Shown: positions 53,636 through 60,964 of the stretch, piece after piece
Layout of the letters: the number at the start of each line of letters is the position of its first letter
Position numbering within the stretch: the stretch's first letter is position 1
NCBI RefSeq assembly: GCF_034006665.1
Contig: NZ_JAVESI010000005.1
Coordinates: forward strand, 32,022-96,021
Origin: Trichloromonas sp034006665
Lineage (GTDB): Bacteria > Desulfobacterota > Desulfuromonadia > Desulfuromonadales > Trichloromonadaceae
DNA: 64,000 bases
Direction of reading: 5' to 3'
Program-made: the position numbers and the translations under genes
The notes under the pieces: model-generated
Told to the model about the DNA's origin: nothing
The model's database searches: none
What the model saw: only the letters and a program-made list of their open reading frames with translations

Positions 53636-55261
53636 TCATTCAAGAATATGGCGCAATTCAAGACCGATATACCGGACAGCTCCACCGGCGGCGCCTCGGT
53701 CCTTCTGATAGCCGCGGCGCGCCATTGAATCGCCGAAGCGTTTTTGACTCGGGGCCTTGTCGGAAATATTCGCTTGCCACCATTCTTTAAACGATACATA
53801 AGCGTTTTTGGCGGTGACGGTCGCATCGGCCGCTTCGATGCATCGCTCTTCGATCCAGGCGAAAAGATCATCTTCCGACTGCCGATATTCGGCCGTTGCT
53901 GCCAGGACGGACGGCGGCGGGTTCAATCCTTGTTTCTGCCATTCGAGACAACCGCGCACCAGCCATGCCAGGATGCCGGGGCCTTCCGCCAGCAGCCGTT
54001 CGGGTAGGCCCTTGTCTATTTTCCGTTCGTGCTCGGCTATCGGCCGTTCGACGTAGGACAGAGCGAATTCGACCAGATGCAGCCTTGACCAGAAAGCGAA
54101 GTCTTGCGCATCGGCTCGGGGCCGGTGGTTGGTCGCCAGGCACAGCAGGTGCGACGGCGCAAAGGTCGTTGGTTGCCGGTCGTGTGGACTTCGGCCGGTC
54201 AGGGTGTCGCCGCCGGACAGCCACTTGACGCGGGATGCCGAGAAGCGGCGCCCCTGGTCCGTTTCGCTGCAAAAGGCCAGGCGCAGACCGCGCAACGCCA
54301 TCAAGTGCGGCGATGGTCCGGCCGGGTTGCTCGCTCGCCCCTGATCCAGCAGCAGTTCGGCCGGAACCGGCGAAGCCAGCGGACCGAGGACGGCGCTCAA
54401 GGTTTCAATCAGGGTGCCTTTGCCGTTGCGCCCGAAGCCGTAGAGGACGGCGAAAACGTGTTCACGGACGATGCCGGTGATGCCGTAGCCGAAGAGGCGC
54501 ATCAGGTAATCGGCGCGGGCCTGATCGCCACTCATGATCTCGGGGATGAAGCCCTCCCATAGCGGACAGGGAGAGTTTTCGCCGGTGGCCAGATACTCCT
54601 CGACTCCCTCGGAGAAGGGAACCGGACAGGCCAGGGTCAGCAGGTCGTCGGGATCTCCCGGCCGTAGTAGGCCGGTGTGCAGATCGACCACGCCATTTTG
54701 ACAGGCCAGCAGCCAGGGCTTGTTGTCCAGCTGATCGCCCGTGACAACCAGCGAATTTTCGCCACAGGTCGCTGCGAATATCAGGCAGTTTTCCCGTCCG
54801 CGGCGGGATCGTAACTTATTGACGCGGCGAATCCATTGGCCTTGCCGTCGTTGCAGGCGCTCGGCTTCATCCTCGTCGGTCGTTTCCGCCAACTGGCGGC
54901 CGATTGCGAGGATCTCTTTCAGATAAGATTGGGCCACGGCTTCGACGGCCGTTATGGATTCGCCGGTGGTGTCGCGTTGCCAGTGGTGCCCTTGCCAGGA
55001 CAGCCATTCACCGGCGGACGCATCGAAGAGAAAGCGACCGCGATGCAGGCCCGCAAACAGGATGCCGTCGCCCAGCTCGTTGGCGTTGTAGCAGCTGCGG
55101 ACGAATTCGGGATCGTCAGGGCCGCCCGGCGGTGTCTTGCGCTCCTCGGGTTGCTCCAGGTGCTTGGCCTCTTCGGCACGGCGGGCTTCGACGGCGGCGC
55201 GGATATCGACCACTTTTTTGGACGGTGGCGGTGGGGTGTTCGAGTCATTCGTCATCAGCAA
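53636..55261 (-). CDS. SF3 helicase (phage/plasmid primase C-terminal, D5-like)
   Basis: 541 residues. A D5_N-type region (about 170-260: NKPWLLACQNGVVDLHTG) is followed by the superfamily 3 ATPase: Walker A GFGRNGKGTL near 285, motif B LRLAFCSETDQGRR near 340, and motif C LLCLATNHRPR near 380. The C terminus has a winged-helix-like region. Replicative helicase of P4-like satellites, phages and plasmids. No nucleotidyltransferase domain is fused; priming is probably done by the gene downstream. The start could be ATG at 55261 or 55255; the ORF overlaps the next gene by 17 bases. Confidence 0.88.
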   Translation of the reverse strand: MLMTNDSNTPPPPSKKVVDIRAAVEARRAEEAKHLEQPEERKTPPGGPDDPEFVRSCYNANELGDGILFAGLHRGRFLFDASAGEWLSWQGHHWQRDTTGESITAVEAVAQSYLKEILAIGRQLAETTDEDEAERLQRRQGQWIRRVNKLRSRRGRENCLIFAATCGENSLVVTGDQLDNKPWLLACQNGVVDLHTGLLRPGDPDDLLTLACPVPFSEGVEEYLATGENSPCPLWEGFIPEIMSGDQARADYLMRLFGYGITGIVREHVFAVLYGFGRNGKGTLIETLSAVLGPLASPVPAELLLDQGRASNPAGPSPHLMALRGLRLAFCSETDQGRRFSASRVKWLSGGDTLTGRSPHDRQPTTFAPSHLLCLATNHRPRADAQDFAFWSRLHLVEFALSYVERPIAEHERKIDKGLPERLLAEGPGILAWLVRGCLEWQKQGLNPPPSVLAATAEYRQSEDDLFAWIEERCIEAADATVTAKNAYVSFKEWWQANISDKAPSQKRFGDSMARRGYQKDRGAAGGAVRYIGLELRHILE

Positions 55262-55688
55262 ATCCCCTTACATCGCCGAGGGTCAGACCGGACAGGCGAC
55301 GGCGCCATAGATAAATCGTATCGTCGCCAACTCCAACAACTTTGGCGATTTCTCCGATGCTCACTTTTCCGCCGAGAAGGGCGGCGATTACCACGATTTC
55401 ATGGGGATCCATGCGAACGTGGTAAAAGGCCTCGTTGCCACTTCCGGCGCGGAATTGTGAGCCGCAGGCGCTACAAAAGGTCTTTCTGAATCGGCGGTAG
55501 GTGCGCTGCATCGCGGGACTCAGCGTTGCCCGGCACTTCGGGCAACGCTCGCCGGACTCTCCCGGCCAAATTCGGTCAAAAAGCCAATCGGCGGCCTTTT
55601 TCCGGTCGATCATTTCCAATAAATCGCTTAGGGCGCGTTCCGTAAAAAGTTCAGTCAATCGGCCATTTTCCGACTGTTTCATGAACAC
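55245..55688 (-). CDS. Zinc-ribbon and HTH protein, unknown
   Basis: 147 residues. CPKC and CSAC pairs about 22 residues apart form a zinc ribbon; the C-terminal half has an HTH (KVSIGEIAKVVGVGDDTIYLWRRRL). The layout resembles the N-terminal part of some IS1595/IS1-type transposases, but there is no DDE domain. It overlaps the helicase gene start, so it is probably a DNA-binding regulator of replication genes. Start could be ATG at 55688 or 55682. Confidence 0.6.
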   Translation of the reverse strand: MFMKQSENGRLTELFTERALSDLLEMIDRKKAADWLFDRIWPGESGERCPKCRATLSPAMQRTYRRFRKTFCSACGSQFRAGSGNEAFYHVRMDPHEIVVIAALLGGKVSIGEIAKVVGVGDDTIYLWRRRLSGLTLGDVRGFADDE

Positions 55689-55927
55689 CTCTTTATTCGT
55701 GGAAACTGCTTTTTCAGAGAAGAAACAACGGCTAAAATTCTATTCTTCCGCTGATAATTCGGATTTTTTGTGGACTCAGAAACCGGGGCCTTGGCTCCCT
55801 TGTTCGACCGACCCCCCGGAAGGACCCATGACGTTTTCGGGGTCGCTCGTGTCGGGCGCCTCGGCTCGGGTGTCGCCGATGAAGGCCACGGCGTTTTCGG
55901 TTTTTGCAATTTGATTTCTTGTTGGGT

Positions 55928-56128
55928 TCAGTTCCCCTCAGCGGTGGGGCAGGGGGGATTCTTCCCTTCGGTCTGCTTCTCGGCAAGTTCGGCGAGCTGC
56001 TGCTGTGCCCATTCGGCCTCACCTTGGGCCGTCGTCAGGGCCCGATCGATTACATCGCGGACCTTCTCCAGGGCCGCAACTTGACCGCGATAAAAAAACT
56101 TTTGGACTATCAACTGTTCAGGCGTCAT
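55928..56128 (-). CDS. Small coiled-coil protein of the element
   Basis: 66 residues with a continuous amphipathic helix (FFYRGQVAALEKVRDVIDRAL, QQQLAELAEKQ). No known domain. GGGAG stands upstream of its ATG, and the start overlaps the stop of the 54-residue gene before it by 11 bases. The 239 bases downstream (55689-55927) hold no gene I can support. Confidence 0.55.
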   Translation of the reverse strand: MTPEQLIVQKFFYRGQVAALEKVRDVIDRALTTAQGEAEWAQQQLAELAEKQTEGKNPPCPTAEGN

Positions 56129-56282
56129 GGGTTTCGTCTCCCTGTTGAGTCTGCGGGTCTGTGCCCGGTGCGGTTTTCGAAATGGTGATCTTCTCTTCGG
56201 CGGTGTCGATTTCGACGCAGGTTAGGCTGCTTGCGTCCACAACCTTGATGAGTTCCTTCAACTGTCGAACATTCAGTGCCAT
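56118..56282 (-). CDS. 54-residue small protein
   Basis: Opens MALNVRQLKELIKVVDA and ends GDETHDA. GAGGAG lies 8 bases before the ATG. Acidic, with VEIDTAEEKITISKTA in the middle. It overlaps the following coiled-coil gene. No known family recognised; the good ribosome site and overlap make it likely to be real. Confidence 0.5.
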   Translation of the reverse strand: MALNVRQLKELIKVVDASSLTCVEIDTAEEKITISKTAPGTDPQTQQGDETHDA

Positions 56283-56362
56283 GGTGTTTGCTCCTCTTCA
56301 GAGGTAGGTTCCCCCGGGCGCCAATCGCCCGGGGGTGCCGCCGTCCAAGGTCCGCCGGCGGC

Positions 56363-57238
56363 TCAATCATGCTGTTCCCTCCGTCGGGCGATCCAGGACG
56401 TGCAGGGCTCGGCTCGGCGGTGGCGGGTGATGTACTCCTCCACGGCGGCGCCGATTTGGATTTTCGCCACGGCGGCGGCGCGAACCTCCTCCAGTGTCTT
56501 CGTTCGCTGGTTGACTATTTTTTTCGCGGCGGCGAGACGGCGCTCGGCGGCCTCGTCCATCTCCTCACCTCGATCAACTCGGACGACGGCCTCCCGCGCC
56601 GCCATCAGGCTATCGCGGGCGGCGTCGATCATGGCGCGGGCCGCTTCGGCGTCAAGCAACAACCGTTCTAGTTTTCCGCTGGTAAAATCCCACGGCACGG
56701 TAGCGCCGCGCTCCAGGCCGAGGACGGCCTCGGGGGATGCATCCGGCCGCCTCAGTACCGCCAGTCCGGCGGCCTCAGCCTCCTCGATGAGGGCCTCCTC
56801 CGCGACTTCGAGGAGATAAGTTTCTTCATCGAGTTCCTCCAGCGCTTTCCGCCGGGCGGGTCCGGCCGGGATGGTTTCGCCGGGGTCGGCGGCGTAATGC
56901 CTGCCGATGATCTCCTCTCCGACGGCCAGGAGCTGGTCACGGAGCAAAAACGCGAGAACCGCTGAAGGAGTCGCCAACCGAACCCGCCCGCCGATGGTTT
57001 CCGGGTTGCCCAGCAGAGAATCGGGCGCCAGGTCGGCGGCGGAACACGCGGACAGTGCGCGGGTGGCCACGTGTTGCCGCCCCGACTCCGCCAAACTCTC
57101 GATGGTAGATCGCCAGCGGGCCAGGCCATCGGCCTGGGGCACTAGCGCATATTCCGCATCGTTGCGACGTTGTTTGGCGGTCGCGATTTGCTCGCGGACG
57201 GTCTCGATTTTTTCGGTGATTTTTTTTTGTGTAGGCAT
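56363..57238 (-). CDS. Coiled-coil protein of unknown function
   Basis: 291 residues, alanine/arginine/glutamate-rich and mostly helical: an N-terminal coiled coil (KITEKIETVREQIATAKQRR), a middle with LATPSAVLAFLLRDQLLAVG, and a long C-terminal helical part. No catalytic motif, signal or membrane segment. High GC like the replication genes. It might be a phage-type structural-assembly or regulatory protein, but there is no basis for a firm call. Confidence 0.6.
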   Translation of the reverse strand: MPTQKKITEKIETVREQIATAKQRRNDAEYALVPQADGLARWRSTIESLAESGRQHVATRALSACSAADLAPDSLLGNPETIGGRVRLATPSAVLAFLLRDQLLAVGEEIIGRHYAADPGETIPAGPARRKALEELDEETYLLEVAEEALIEEAEAAGLAVLRRPDASPEAVLGLERGATVPWDFTSGKLERLLLDAEAARAMIDAARDSLMAAREAVVRVDRGEEMDEAAERRLAAAKKIVNQRTKTLEEVRAAAVAKIQIGAAVEEYITRHRRAEPCTSWIARRREQHD

Positions 57239-57253
57239 GGTGGGTGGTGTCTC

Positions 57254-57466
57254 CTATTTTTTTTGGGGGTTGATGGTGCCGGGGGCAGGATCATCTCGCA
57301 GCTCCTCGGGCAGGTCGCCCTCATCGAGGGGTTTGATTTTTTTTAGAATTTCATCCAGGTCCGCGAATATGCGGCTGTCGGCGCGGATGTAATGGATCGT
57401 GTCGGTTTCGGCTGCAGCGGCGCGCAAAAGAACACGGGTCGGTATGGCGGTGCGGCGGATGCTCAT
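57254..57466 (-). CDS. Small hypothetical protein (70 aa)
   Basis: MSIRRTAIPTRVLLRAAAAE opening; the second half is acidic with DLDEILKKIKPLDEGDLPEEL. GAGGAGGCCCC precedes the ATG. It lies 15 bases before the 291-residue gene. No family recognised. The 173 bases upstream (57467-57639) carry no supported gene. Confidence 0.5.
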   Translation of the reverse strand: MSIRRTAIPTRVLLRAAAAETDTIHYIRADSRIFADLDEILKKIKPLDEGDLPEELRDDPAPGTINPQKK

Positions 57467-57639
57467 GGGGCCTCCTCTCGTGGATGGTGTGGATGGGTGC
57501 CGGCCGCGGAGTCAGGCCAGATTCCCGCCGGCGCTCGGCTGTTATTTTCCCACTGCTGTGGGGGTGGACACCTGCCGAGTGGTCCACCGGCGCCATGCCT
57601 AGCGCCGCCTATCTGTGCACCATGGCCGGGCACACACTG

Positions 57640-57840
57640 TCAGTTGATCGCTTCGCGCCGGGCCGCCCATTCGAGAAGTTCGCGGGTGACGTAGCCGGTG
57701 CAGATGTCCGACACCTTCCGGCGCTTCGGCCAGGTCGGATCGGTCACTTCCCGGCGCAGACAGGTAGACCGGCTGTTTCCGGGTCCTAGGATTTTCGCGA
57801 CGTCGGCAAGGCCCGTAAAAAAAGGTAATGGTTGGATCAT
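57640..57840 (-). CDS. AlpA-like small DNA-binding protein (copy 1)
   Basis: 66 residues, MIQPLPFFTGLADVAKILGPGN and so on: a MerR-type/AlpA-like HTH with the shared signature KILGPGNSRSTCL and a PTWPKRRKV wing. It is a paralogue of the protein at 60965 (same KILGPGNSRSTCL, YVT-ELLEWAA). The ATG at 57840 has GGAGG upstream and overlaps the previous stop (ATGA). AlpA-type proteins control satellite integrase and excision. Confidence 0.7.
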   Translation of the reverse strand: MIQPLPFFTGLADVAKILGPGNSRSTCLRREVTDPTWPKRRKVSDICTGYVTRELLEWAARREAIN

Positions 57841-58031
57841 TTTGGCCTCCATCTCTGGGTGGACACTCGACACGATTGGATGTACGCCTCGACTACCTCC
57901 GGGTCATACACTACCCGGCGGCCCAGGCGAATGAACGGAATGCCGACGCCCCGACACCGGTCATTTCGCAGTGTTTGCGCGGCACGGTTCGTGATTTTTG
58001 CAACCTGGTGCTCAGTCAGATACTTTTTCAT
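57837..58031 (-). CDS. Small HTH (excisionase-like) protein
   Basis: 64 residues: KKYLTEHQVAKITNRAAQTLRND, then IPFIRLGRRVVYDPEVVEAYI, the classic MerR/excisionase-type winged helix that selects a promoter or att site. The ATG at 58031 with GGAGAG upstream is used; the in-frame extension to 58247 runs through a terminator and is not believed. It is translationally coupled to copy 1 of the AlpA-like protein. Confidence 0.72.
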   Translation of the reverse strand: MKKYLTEHQVAKITNRAAQTLRNDRCRGVGIPFIRLGRRVVYDPEVVEAYIQSCRVSTQRWRPK

Positions 58032-58100
58032 TTTTTTATCTCCTCTCCTTTTTTTTCGTGTGCCGATTTTTTCAGCTTTTTCTTGCTGGAGCAAATACGT

Positions 58101-58127
58101 GTGGGACGCGTGGGACGTGTGGGAAAT
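58101..58127 (+). repeat. Three tandem 9-bp repeats
   Basis: GTGGGACGC, GTGGGACGT and GTGGGAAAT follow one another at 58101, 58110 and 58119, 70 bases upstream of the HTH gene start. Likely operator or initiator sites. Confidence 0.55.
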
Positions 58128-58144
58128 TTTTTTTGTCGGCAAGC

Positions 58145-58201
58145 AAAAAAAACAAAAAAACCACGGTACATGCCTTGACGTTGCGGCATATTCCGTGGTT
58201 T
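58145..58201 (-). terminator. Terminator downstream of the AT-rich gene
   Basis: A 9-bp perfect stem AAACCACGG/CCGTGGTTT (58158-58166 with 58193-58201), with an inner ATGCC/GGCAT pair, followed on the minus strand by a long T-rich run (58145-58160). Confidence 0.75.
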
Positions 58202-58220
58202 CGGTTTTAGCGTGAAGCTG

Positions 58221-58299
58221 TTGGTTCAAGCAACGCGCTTGAACCAAGTTATTAGCGATGTTTCTTAAATAATTAGGTCAAGCGGGGCGCTTGAACCAA
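58221..58299. repeat. Inverted repeats containing CGCTTGAACCAA
   Basis: TTGGTTCAAG/CTTGAACCAA (58221-58230 with 58238-58247) and TCAAGCG/CGCTTGA (58278-58284 with 58288-58294). CGCTTGAACCAA occurs exactly at 58236 and 58288. They lie just after the AT-rich gene and may be operators or RNA stems. Confidence 0.5.
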
Positions 58300-58306
58300 A
58301 AAAACA

Positions 58307-58912
58307 TTATGCAGGTCTTTTTATTCCTCGGCGCTTTATTGTCGATAATGAAATATCGAATTCTTTTGCAGCATGTTCAAGTGCTCTTGTAAAGCTCAAA
58401 TCGTTTCTTCGCTGCATAAGATCGTTGACAAAATCCTGTATTTCTTCCCGATCCTGTTCAATCTTTTCTTCTGCTAATTTATTGTGTCCGCCAACAGCCT
58501 GCAACTTTAATCCAATTATGTGTGAATCTATCATGTGGCCAATAATTACAGATAATTCAAATTGGTTTTCTAATATGTCAAGAAAACTGAAAACTTCATC
58601 TATTACTATTCTATATTCTGAACGGCTATGTTTCTGTTTTCTAAGTCTATTAATTGCAGTCGAGACTAAATGGATATATCTCTTTGCAAGTATCAAGCGA
58701 AGTTCTGAATAAGGTATGTCTTCTTTTTGTAATTCCTTTCTAAGATCAAACTTTTTATCTTGGCAACATTTTATGTATATTTCTTCAATTTTCTCTTCGT
58801 CAACATTAAAATCACAAATATCTCTATCTATCCTTTTCCAAACTTTGCGCAGATTGTAGGCCAAAAGTTTCAAAATCCAATCGGCTTCATTGAAATCTTT
58901 CTTTTCCATCAT
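58307..58912 (-). CDS. AT-rich gene for a helical HTH-ended protein, unknown
   Basis: 201 residues, opening MMEKKDFNEADWILKLLAY, lysine/isoleucine/glutamate-rich. Base composition is much richer in A+T than every neighbour, suggesting a separate transfer. The C-terminal end (LEHAAKEFDISLSTIKRRG) looks like an HTH, and the middle has two long helices. No enzyme motif. It is flanked by terminators on both sides (58145-58201 and 58936-58999), so it is a separate transcription unit. Cargo such as a phage-defence or interference gene is possible, but that is only inference. Confidence 0.65.
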   Translation of the reverse strand: MMEKKDFNEADWILKLLAYNLRKVWKRIDRDICDFNVDEEKIEEIYIKCCQDKKFDLRKELQKEDIPYSELRLILAKRYIHLVSTAINRLRKQKHSRSEYRIVIDEVFSFLDILENQFELSVIIGHMIDSHIIGLKLQAVGGHNKLAEEKIEQDREEIQDFVNDLMQRRNDLSFTRALEHAAKEFDISLSTIKRRGIKRPA

Positions 58913-58935
58913 GCGCTCCCTTCATGCGCCCCTTC

Positions 58936-58999
58936 AAAAACTGCCCGGCCAGCTGGTGAAGGGTTTACCAGCGTTCGGCGGCCAAACCTAGGCCGGGCA
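58936..58999 (-). terminator. Terminator after the 91-aa cassette
   Basis: Nine-base perfect stem TGCCCGGCC/GGCCGGGCA (58942-58950 with 58991-58999), an inner GCTGGT/ACCAGC stem, and a T-run on the minus strand at 58936-58940. Confidence 0.65.
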
Positions 59000-59008
59000 T
59001 TTCACAAT

Positions 59009-59284
59009 TTATTGATTGACTCGGCTGCCCTTGCTCGCTTCTTGTAACCGGTCTTGCATCGCTCGCAGATTGTCGGCAATATCGCGCAAGAAATAAATCA
59101 TTCCGTTTTCGCCCTGGTCTGTCATCTCGGAAAATTTGACATCAGCGAGCAGATCAAGCTTTGACGACAACTGCGACAACTCTTCGCCGCTCGACCATGC
59201 CTCGCTTCTCAGTATTTCGGTAGCGTCCTTAGCGGCCTGTCCGTTGTCTTGCGCCTTTATTTCATGTACGTTTTCCTTTGCCAT
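59009..59284 (-). CDS. 91-aa protein, tandem paralogue A
   Basis: MAKENVHEIKAQDNGQAAKD opening, a helical middle and LQEASKGSRVNQ end. The ATG at 59284 has CAGGAGG upstream; the longer in-frame reading to 59416 passes through the leader hairpin. About half of the 91 positions match paralogue B without gaps by hand count, conserved parts being NV.EI, QDN, LSS..DLL.DVKF and LQEA. No known domain. Acidic and helical, perhaps a small regulator or anti-host protein. Confidence 0.65.
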   Translation of the reverse strand: MAKENVHEIKAQDNGQAAKDATEILRSEAWSSGEELSQLSSKLDLLADVKFSEMTDQGENGMIYFLRDIADNLRAMQDRLQEASKGSRVNQ

Positions 59285-59388
59285 GGTCCGACCTCCTGTC
59301 AGGTGGGGTTGTGGTAGGCCCGGCCGGGTGTGTCCGCACTCGACCGGGCCGCTTTTATTGGCGACGGTTCCGACTTCCATTTCACAAT

Positions 59389-59664
59389 TTATTGATGCTC
59401 TCGGCTGACCTTGCACGCTTCCTGAAGCTTATCGCCTAAAGCTTCCATCCTGTCGGCCAAGTTCTCTAAACAAAATACGAGTCCAGCTTCACCGTTAGAC
59501 GACAAGTCCAAAAACTTGACATCCGACAACAAGTCAGCCGTAGAAGACAAGTGCCGCAATTCTTCTTGAACTTCCCAGGCCTTTTTCCTGAGCGCCTCTA
59601 ATGCATCCATCGGGGCTTGCTCGTTGTCTTGCCACCTGATTTCCTGTACGTTGTCTTGTGCCAT
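59389..59664 (-). CDS. 91-aa protein, tandem paralogue B
   Basis: Same length and order of motifs as paralogue A (MAQDNVQEIRWQDNEQAPMD opening, LQEACKVSREHQ end). AAGGAGG upstream of the ATG. It lies between higA and paralogue A, on the same strand. It differs at about half the residues, so the duplication is old or the copies have diverged under selection. Confidence 0.65.
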   Translation of the reverse strand: MAQDNVQEIRWQDNEQAPMDALEALRKKAWEVQEELRHLSSTADLLSDVKFLDLSSNGEAGLVFCLENLADRMEALGDKLQEACKVSREHQ

Positions 59665-59750
59665 GGTCTTACCTCCTTGTCAGGTAGGGTTGTGGTAGGC
59701 CCGGCCGGGTGGTTGCAGCACTCGACCGGGCCGCTTTTGTTGGCGGCGGA

Positions 59751-60038
59751 TCATGCCGCCATGGTCAGCTTTTCGACCTGGAGCGATTTCCTTTTTTTCT
59801 CGGCCTGCCAAAGGTCATACTGCATTTGCTGGGTCAACCAGCTTTCCGGTGACGTATCGAAGGCGATTGACAGCCGCAACGCCATTTCGGGACTAATCCC
59901 CGTTTTGCCGTTCAGAAGTTCCGAAAGCGCCTTGCGTGAAACCCCAAGCGCCTTGGCGGCGGCGGTGACGGTGATTCCCAGCGGTTCTAGGCAGAGTTCG
60001 CGGATGACTTCGCCGGGGTGGGGCGGGTTGTGCATCAT
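59751..60038 (-). CDS. higA: HigA-type antitoxin
   Basis: 95 residues; the opening HNPPHPGEVIRELCLEPLGI and the HTH VTAAAKALGVSRKALSELLNGK are the HigA/VapI signature. It follows the toxin gene by 15 bases, in the toxin-first order typical of higBA. It probably binds HigB and represses the operon. Two ATG codons (60038, 60035) are possible. Confidence 0.9.
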   Translation of the reverse strand: MMHNPPHPGEVIRELCLEPLGITVTAAAKALGVSRKALSELLNGKTGISPEMALRLSIAFDTSPESWLTQQMQYDLWQAEKKRKSLQVEKLTMAA

Positions 60039-60053
60039 GGCATTATCCTTTCG

Positions 60054-60332
60054 TCAGTGATAATCGAGATAATCAACGTCGCAAGCGTCTTGACCGTCGA
60101 AACGAAAAATCAACCGCCAATTTCCGCTTATACTTACCGACCAGAAACCGGCAAGGTCGCCGCTCATCGGATGCAGCCGCAGACCGGGAAGGTTCATATC
60201 TCGGGGTTCCCTTGAGGCGTCGAGACGGGCCAGAATCAACCGTAACCGGTTGGCCTGCTGTCCCTGGATTCCCGCCTTACGGCCGGTTTCGTAGAACTGC
60301 CGAAGGCCCTTGTGTCGAAAGCTGATTATCAT
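60054..60332 (-). CDS. higB: HigB-type toxin (RelE fold)
   Basis: 92 residues: MIISFRHKGLRQFYETG opening, then RLRLILARLDA, LPGLRLHPMSGDLAGFWSVSISGNWRLIFRF, typical of HigB mRNA interferases that act on ribosomes. The basic residues and the GNWRLIFRF stretch are intact. Paired with the adjacent higA; probably stabilises the element. Confidence 0.9.
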   Translation of the reverse strand: MIISFRHKGLRQFYETGRKAGIQGQQANRLRLILARLDASREPRDMNLPGLRLHPMSGDLAGFWSVSISGNWRLIFRFDGQDACDVDYLDYH

Positions 60333-60363
60333 TGCGAAAGTGTAACCCGTTAAGTGTCAAGTG

Positions 60364-60534
60364 TCAATATGGGGACGACGGACAAGCCGAGACCTTGACC
60401 GCCGGTTTAAAGTTCGCCGTCGCGTGCTGCTTGCAGGCCAAGAACTCCCCCTTGGCGATGGGCACACATAAAACCGCTTGGCATTTACAGCGGCGCCCTG
60501 CAGAAGTCAGAGCTTCACAACGATAAGGCCCCAT
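60364..60534 (-). CDS. 56-residue Cys/His-rich small protein
   Basis: Opens MGPYRCEALTSAGRRCKCQA and continues to ...GEFLACKQHA. The C-x9-C-x-C and C-x2-H arrangement resembles small zinc-knuckle-like phage and plasmid proteins. GGGAG stands 6 bases before the ATG. It lies between higB and the orphan HTH gene on the same strand. Confidence 0.6.
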   Translation of the reverse strand: MGPYRCEALTSAGRRCKCQAVLCVPIAKGEFLACKQHATANFKPAVKVSACPSSPY

Positions 60535-60546
60535 GCTTGTCTCCCT

Positions 60547-60843
60547 TCATTGGTCCTGTGCCGTCAAAATCTTCAGCAGACCTTCGGGGTCGTTCTTCGC
60601 CGCGTTCAGCAGGACCAGCGCCGGGCCGTGCGGCTTGCGGTCGCCGCGCTCCCAATGGCGCAGGGTGGCAACGCTGATTCCGAAGGTCGCCGCGAACTGG
60701 TCTTGTGTTAGGCCGGTGCGCTTGCGGATCTCTTTCACGTCCACCTCCCGAGGGGTGAAAACGCGAACCTCGGTTTTCTCTCCCTTGCTGTGCGCTATGG
60801 CCTCTTCCAGGCCGCGCTTTATGCTCTCAAAAACCCCACTCAT
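60547..60843 (-). CDS. Orphan NadS/HigA-like HTH protein
   Basis: 98 residues, Cro/C1-type HTH in the middle (LTQDQFAATFGISVATLRHWERGDRKP), followed by LVLLNAAKNDPEGLL, the pattern of type II antitoxins of the NadS type. No RelE-like toxin lies directly upstream; that spot is occupied by an integrase remnant, so the toxin may have been lost, or this is a repressor. An ACAGGAGAAC site precedes the ATG. Confidence 0.75.
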   Translation of the reverse strand: MSGVFESIKRGLEEAIAHSKGEKTEVRVFTPREVDVKEIRKRTGLTQDQFAATFGISVATLRHWERGDRKPHGPALVLLNAAKNDPEGLLKILTAQDQ

Positions 60844-60866
60844 GATGTTCTCCTGTCAAGTTTCAC

Positions 60867-60952
60867 TTTCGGAAAGTAATCACGTTGTCGGGCCGTTTCT
60901 TGTTGGCAAGAATCGCGTCCACCTTCCGCGCCCATGCCTCCAGGGCTTGCCG
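60867..60952 (-). pseudogene. Duplicate of the integrase 3' end
   Basis: 86 bases match 61330-61415, the last codons of the integrase, with four mismatches (offset 463 bases). It encodes only the C-terminal tail, directly downstream of AlpA-like copy 2. Confidence 0.75.
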
Positions 60953-60964
60953 AGGTGGCCACGG

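Larger units (their letters stand above)
58998..59757. repeat. Tandem duplication, about 380-bp units
   Basis: Unit A is about 58998-59377 and unit B about 59378-59757, shifted by 380 bases. Each holds a 3' flank (CATTTCACAATTTATTGAT), a 91-codon gene and a leader with a hairpin (59317-59350 and 59698-59732). By eye the leaders are more alike than the coding parts. Confidence 0.75.

Noticed and set aside
55245..55688. Insertion sequence
   Set aside because: Zinc ribbon and HTH resemble a transposase head, but there is no catalytic domain and I see no terminal inverted repeats.
55689..55927. Short frames between the zinc-ribbon gene and the 66-aa gene
   Set aside because: No convincing start and ribosome site together; left as unassigned.
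57351..57596. 81-residue minus-strand frame
   Set aside because: It overlaps the start and half of the 70-residue gene, whose own ribosome site is better; the product is His/Pro/Arg-rich, typical of a shadow.
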